From NCBI GenBank assembly GCA_009746045.1, contig RPFO01000022.1, positions 1 through 64,000 of the forward strand: a stretch of 64,000 nucleotides of DNA, written 5' to 3'. Under the pieces are notes generated by a model. It searched no databases and was not told where the DNA came from. It saw nothing but the letters and a program-made list of their open reading frames with translations. The position numbers and the translations under genes were made by a program. Shown here in pieces: positions 59,101 through 64,000 of the stretch; the stretch's first letter is position 1, and each line of letters starts with the position of its first letter. The DNA comes from Mesostigma viride. Lineage: Eukaryota > Streptophyta > Mesostigmatophyceae > Mesostigmatales > Mesostigmataceae.

Positions 59101-60379
59101 TTGGTGTAGGAGCATCGATGCATGGATTCGTTCCAAATATTGTAGTCATTTTTTATGAGTTATGGCTGGGATGAGTAGGTCATCCAGCAACATCTGGGTG
59201 TAGTTCGTGGCATGTTTCCCTACCCTTTTGGGAATGCCCTTGGGGCCAGGCCAGGTCAGAATATGCCGCCCTGGCCGGCCAAGCCGCTGGGGGCCTGCCA
59301 GACCAAAATCCCTATATGAGTGTGCTTTGGTCCCAGTATGGACACTAAACTGTTTTAGGTTAGTTTGTGGACATTACCATGCAAGGTGCAACTGGCTCCT
59401 ATTGTGAGGCGCGAGTTGGACACGATTTGAGGGCTAAAAGCTAAAATTGTTTGCTGACACAGCTAGCCCGCAACACACGTAGCATAGGTGTCACACTTCA
59501 TGTAGTGTTCAAGTTGGGGCATGATGCAGACAATGTTTGTTCCAACTCTGATTTATTATAATGAGTTGTCTTGAGCACTTCATAATGAGATTAGCACAGC
59601 TCATTTTAAGACACACCACCGCATCTTTATCAAACAATCCCATCCAATTCCCAACTTCACCATGGAATGGCCATCAAATGTTACCATGTGCACGATCGCT
59701 CATGCCCACTTCAAAATCACCTTAAGAAAGAAAGTTTTGTATTCGCTAACTTCTTTACAACCACCACCAGTATGGGGCAACCACAGGCCCTCACTGTGAC
59801 CACTGTGACCACCGCAAGGGCACGCCATCACATGCAGCCATAAATGGTTGTCTCTTTGATAAATGTATCTAACGAGGCAAGGCCAGCTGGTATCCAGGCG
59901 GCATGTTGCCACCACACACGTCTCGGTTACGGCGCGGTCACCCATCTTCATGTCCCTGCAAATATGCACCCCATAACAACGTGTGACAACCCACAAGACC
60001 CCACGGTGCCCTTTTGCGGGATCGCAGGGCATGGCAGGGCATGTGCGTGTGTACCACCCCTACCTGCCTGCCCAACGCCCCACTCCCCATGCCCCAAGTT
60101 TCATGGCTCGTGCCCCAGGTCCCCTGCCCCGTCCCACCTGCCCACTGTGCCCCTGCTTGTGACTGGCCTCTGACCACATCACGTGCACGTGGCTGAGGGC
60201 CTGCCCCATGCCCTAGTCCCCACGACCTGTGACTCATAGCTTCAGAAAGGCTCCCCCTGCCCCCTGCCGCCTGGACCCTGCCCCCCCCCCCCCCCCCCCC
60301 CTGTCCCCATGCCCTCCTCCCTGTGGTGCCCCCGCTAGCTGGCTTGCCAATAATCACATCTCGTGCATGTGGCTGCCTT

Positions 60380-60418
<39 letters not shown>

Positions 60419-60875
60419 AATATGCACCCCATAACAACGTGTGACAACCCAGGGCAGGGCATGGCAGGGCATGTGCGTATGTACCACCCCTACCTGCCTG
60501 CCCAACGCCCCACTCCCCATGGCTCGTGCCCCAGGTCCCTTGCCCCGTCCCACCTGCCCACTGTGCCCCTGCTTGTGACTTGCCTCTGACCACATCACGT
60601 GCAGGTGGCTGAGGGCCTGCCCCATGCCCTAGTCCCCACGACCTGTGACTCATAGCTTCAGAAAGGCTCCCCCTGCCCCCTGCCGCCTGGACCCTGCCCC
60701 CCGCCCCCTGTCCCCACGACCTGTGACTCATAGCTTCAGAAAGGCTCCCCCTGCCCCCTGCCGCCTGGACCCTGCCCCCCGCCCCCTCCCCCCTCCCCCT
60801 GTCCCCATGCCCTCCTCCCTGTGGTGCCTCCGCTGGCTGGCTTGCCAATAATCACATCTCGTGCATGTGGCTGCC

Positions 60876-61037
<162 letters not shown>

Positions 61038-61807
61038 CCTGACCCATGCCACATACCCCACGCCCCAAGCCTCGTGCCCCATGTCCCCAAGTTTCATGGC
61101 TCGTGCCCCAGGTCCCCTGCCCCGTCCCACCTGCCCACTGTGCCCTTGCTTGTGTCTTGCCTCTGACCACATCACGTGCACGTGGCTGAGGGCCTGTCCC
61201 ATGCCCCAGTCCCCACGACCTGTGACTCATAGCTTCAGAAAGGCTCCCCCTGCCCCCTGCCGCCTGGACCCTGCCCCCCGCCCCCTCCCCCTTCCCCCTG
61301 TCCCCATGCCCTCCTCCCTGTGGTGCCCCCGCTGGCTGGCTTGCCAATAATCACATCTCGTGCATGTGGCTGCCTTGCTGGCTGGCTGGCTGGCTGGCTG
61401 CCTGCCTGCCTGACCCATGCCACATACCCCACGCCCCAAGCCTCGTGCCCCATGTCCCCTGCCAGCCTGCCTGCCTACACGTGCAAAGGAAACAAACATG
61501 GCCCCGCTGGCACAATGCAAAGCACACCTGGTTGATCAGGTAGCGGGCACGCCTGCACAATGAGACATCAAAATTACACAGCCAGCAAAGCAAAATTCAG
61601 TGTGCAAGCGAATGGGGCCTACGTTTGACAGCAAGTATGATGAATCCATGTAGAAAAATATGGCACAACACATGGTTGCCCACCTGCACGTACAGCCCAG
61701 TAAAAATTCACGTGCAGCAAACTGTCTACCCATGCGTGAATTTGGCTTCAGCCCAGTAAAAATCTGCACAACACAAATATTGCACAGCCATTAGAGCAAG
61801 TCTAACT

Positions 61808-62212
61808 TTGGATATGCTGGATGGAAGCAATATAGCACAGCATGACACACCCCTAGTTGCTCATCTTCACCCATATAGCCCAGTGAAAACCCATGTGCAA
61901 AGCAAGGCAGCTTATCACACGCAAAACCACCATCAACGTCAGGAAGCACAGCAGTCAACGACTCCCAAAATTGGTGCACGAGAAATCATCCATGAGCAAT
62001 CATGGGCTTTCCCTGCCCAGCCTGTTCCAGAAGAAAGCAACACGGATAACGTGGCAATGACATTCCCAAGGAGAATGAAGAGGACGCACCCCACGGATAC
62101 GACAATGGAAGACAGACTCTTGGTCCGGTATGTGCACGCTGCGACCAAGAAAATTCGTCTGGAAAAAAGGAAATTGCATAAGATTACGGTAAACGTAAAT
62201 CACATTAGATAA
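61808..62212 (+). CDS. Doubtful 134-codon frame in composite copy 3
   Basis: Open only in this copy: copies 1 and 2 have TGA where this copy has CGA (near 61,979). The frame contains MEDRLLVRYVHAATKKIRLE, of which LLxRYVxAAT is kept in the diverged block at 49,880. No family recognised and no flanking signals; it may be a fossil of a coding sequence inside the repeat, or chance. Confidence 0.15.
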   Translation: MDMLDGSNIAQHDTPLVAHLHPYSPVKTHVQSKAAYHTQNHHQRQEAQQSTTPKIGAREIIHEQSWAFPAQPVPEESNTDNVAMTFPRRMKRTHPTDTTMEDRLLVRYVHAATKKIRLEKRKLHKITVNVNHIR

Positions 62213-62867
62213 AAGCAGATACATTGACCACATCTTTGACACAAATCGCCATCGCCAGCGTTCGTCCCGTGCCAAGCAATCCAGCGCTCAATCGCAACTG
62301 TCTATGGTGACACCAGACATTCGTTTGCCCCATCCCACGTCTTCCATGAACAGCAAAAATGATTTTACAAGGCGTGAAATACGTAAAACTGAAGAATGAC
62401 GACACTGAAACAAAACAATCTGATAACGACGTTCAATGTCCAGGTCGCTGGCTATTGTACAGCAAATGCCATAGCGACACGGACCTCTCCCACGCAGGTA
62501 GCACGGGGTTGACGCCCCGCCAGCTCAGAAAGTTTCATACGTACTCTTCCAATACAAACTTTTGATGTATAAAAGCCAGGAATTCGCATTCCCCATCCCA
62601 ATTTTACATGCTACGTCGCCCGCCATCGCCAGCCAGCAACAACTATGGTCATCACGTCGCTTTGTTTCATTAACATTTTTTGCCCCGACCATGCCGCTTT
62701 TATTATTCACGTTCACTTTACCCATTGCCACTGCCCAGCCTGGTGCGTTCCACGCGACGCTCGCCCCGCCCTGCATGCGGAACTAAAATTTGGTACGGTT
62801 CGACCGGTCCAACTTTCCCCGTTCGACCTGAATACTTCAAGTCCGTATTTTTGTCAGGGTCCGAGGC

Positions 62868-63780
62868 GGGGGGGGCCAGCGGGAGCCCAAAATTTTCGGC
62901 TTCGTACGGCCCGTCCCAAGGCGGAGCCCCCTGCTTTTCACAGTTTCGAGCCGTTTTTCGCTACGCCCCCCGTCTGAACACGTTCAGGTCAATCATCTCG
63001 CTAAAATCGGCACGGAAATTGCGTGGGAAGTAGGCCGAACCGAAAATTTACCCAACAACTCGTTCAGAAAAGTCGAACTACGCACTGTACGTTCAGCCGC
63101 GGGACAGTTCTCGTTCAGCTTCTAGTAAATCTACTACGATGTTTGGGCTTAGCTGCTTCGGTAAACAACTACCCTCCCATCCGTATATGCCCTCCGGCAT
63201 TTCTCGCGCATTTTGCTGAATTCGGCTTCCGTTCAGAACTCCTGAGACTCGATCTTACGCGGGTGTGACGGCGTTCAGGCCGGCGGTTACGGGCCGTAAC
63301 TCGCGGCTCCGCAGGATTTCAGGATTTGCCCTCGGGCGTGGGGGTGCGATCAGGCCGTACGGTACGGCGCCCGCGGCGATGTCAGGATGTTCGGGTTTCT
63401 CCCTTGCGCAACACGATCGTAATATAGTTGACAAGTTGGGGGCCCCTTCGGGGCCCGGACTTTTTGGCGCCTGAGCGGGCGATTGGCGCGTACACCCGCG
63501 GGGTGCGTCCTCGGGAACGCCGGCGCCACGCGGGGCGCGCAGCGCGAAGGGGCAGTGGCCGAGGGCGCCGAGGCGGGGGGGCCAGCGGGAGCCATAAAAT
63601 TTCGGCTTCGTACGGCCCGTCCGCAGGCGGAGCCCCCTGCTTTTCCCAGCGTCGAGCCGTTTCCTGGCACGCTCCCCGTCTTAACACGTTCAGGCAAGTC
63701 ATCTCGCTAAAGGTCCACTGCGGGGACGAAATAATTATGTACATGCAAATTCGAGGCTATGGCGGTGCAGAAAACTGATT
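62868..63780. repeat. 733-bp satellite, array 5 (one unit plus terminal variant)
   Basis: One diverged unit (62,868) followed by the terminal variant (about 63,577) that again leads into a composite block. This is the shortest satellite spacer between two blocks. Confidence 0.93.
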
Positions 63781-63789
63781 GGTGTAGGA

Positions 63790-64000
63790 GCATCGATGCA
63801 TGGATTCGTTCCAAATATTGTAGTCATTTTTTATGAGTTATGGCTGGGATGAGTAGGTCATCCAGCAACATCTGGGTGTAGTTCGTGGCATGTTTCCCTA
63901 CCCTTTTGGGAATGCCCTTGGGGCCAGGCCAGGTCAGAATATGCCGCCCTGGCCGGCCAAGCCGCTGGGGGCCTGCCAGACCAAAATCCCTATATGAGTG
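63790..64000. repeat. Composite repeat block, copy 4, cut by window edge
   Basis: The first 210 bp are identical or nearly so to the start of copy 3 (TGGATTCGTTCCAAATAT onward), so the block-plus-satellite pattern continues beyond the window. Confidence 0.92.

Overview
The window looks like nuclear DNA of a GC-rich eukaryote, probably a unicellular alga or other protist. It contains GT-AG spliceosomal introns, a Helitron (a transposon class known only from eukaryotes) and several satellite families. I cannot name the species. There is no rRNA, tRNA, CRISPR or prokaryotic operon that I can support.

Left half (1 to about 28,490), minus strand: the whole stretch reads as one very large split gene of a Helitron-type rolling-circle transposon. 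Read right to left it has about 12 N-terminal exons of unknown function, then the CxxC region typical of Helitron proteins (16,856-15,463), the HUH/two-tyrosine Rep nuclease (12,176-10,217), the PIF1-family helicase (8,169-5,578) with an acidic tail, two tandemly duplicated mini-exons (5,415-5,106), and a C-terminal region with two papain-like domains that resemble ubiquitin-specific peptidases (3,144 to 1, running off the window). Most exon junctions were found from GT/AG sites with matching phase, almost all phase 0. Five breaks of frame all have the same sign (one base missing) and fall in or near G/C-rich runs, so sequencing deletions are at least as likely as decay.

Introns in this gene come in two sizes: eleven short ones of about 130-215 bp, and seven long ones of 1.7-3.3 kb. 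Each long intron is filled with tandem repeats: a ~185-bp satellite (four arrays), a ~30-bp CATGC/CCAGCC minisatellite (four arrays plus a relic), and a 40-bp repeat.

Right half (28,490-64,000): satellite territory without a supportable gene. A 733-bp satellite forms five arrays (28,492-30,741; 34,663-46,958; 50,932-53,460; 56,735-59,100; 62,868-63,780). These alternate with a 3.3-3.8 kb composite block (30,977-34,662; 53,470-56,734; 59,112-62,867; 63,790 onward) that carries variable CTGG tetranucleotide arrays. A diverged relative of that block, with a CATGC array where the others have CTGG arrays, lies at about 47,000-50,930 inside one interrupted 733-bp unit. The 5' end of the Helitron gene abuts the first 733-bp array.

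All gene models are inferred by eye from splice signals, reading phase and family motifs. No homology search, RNA evidence or repeat software was available.
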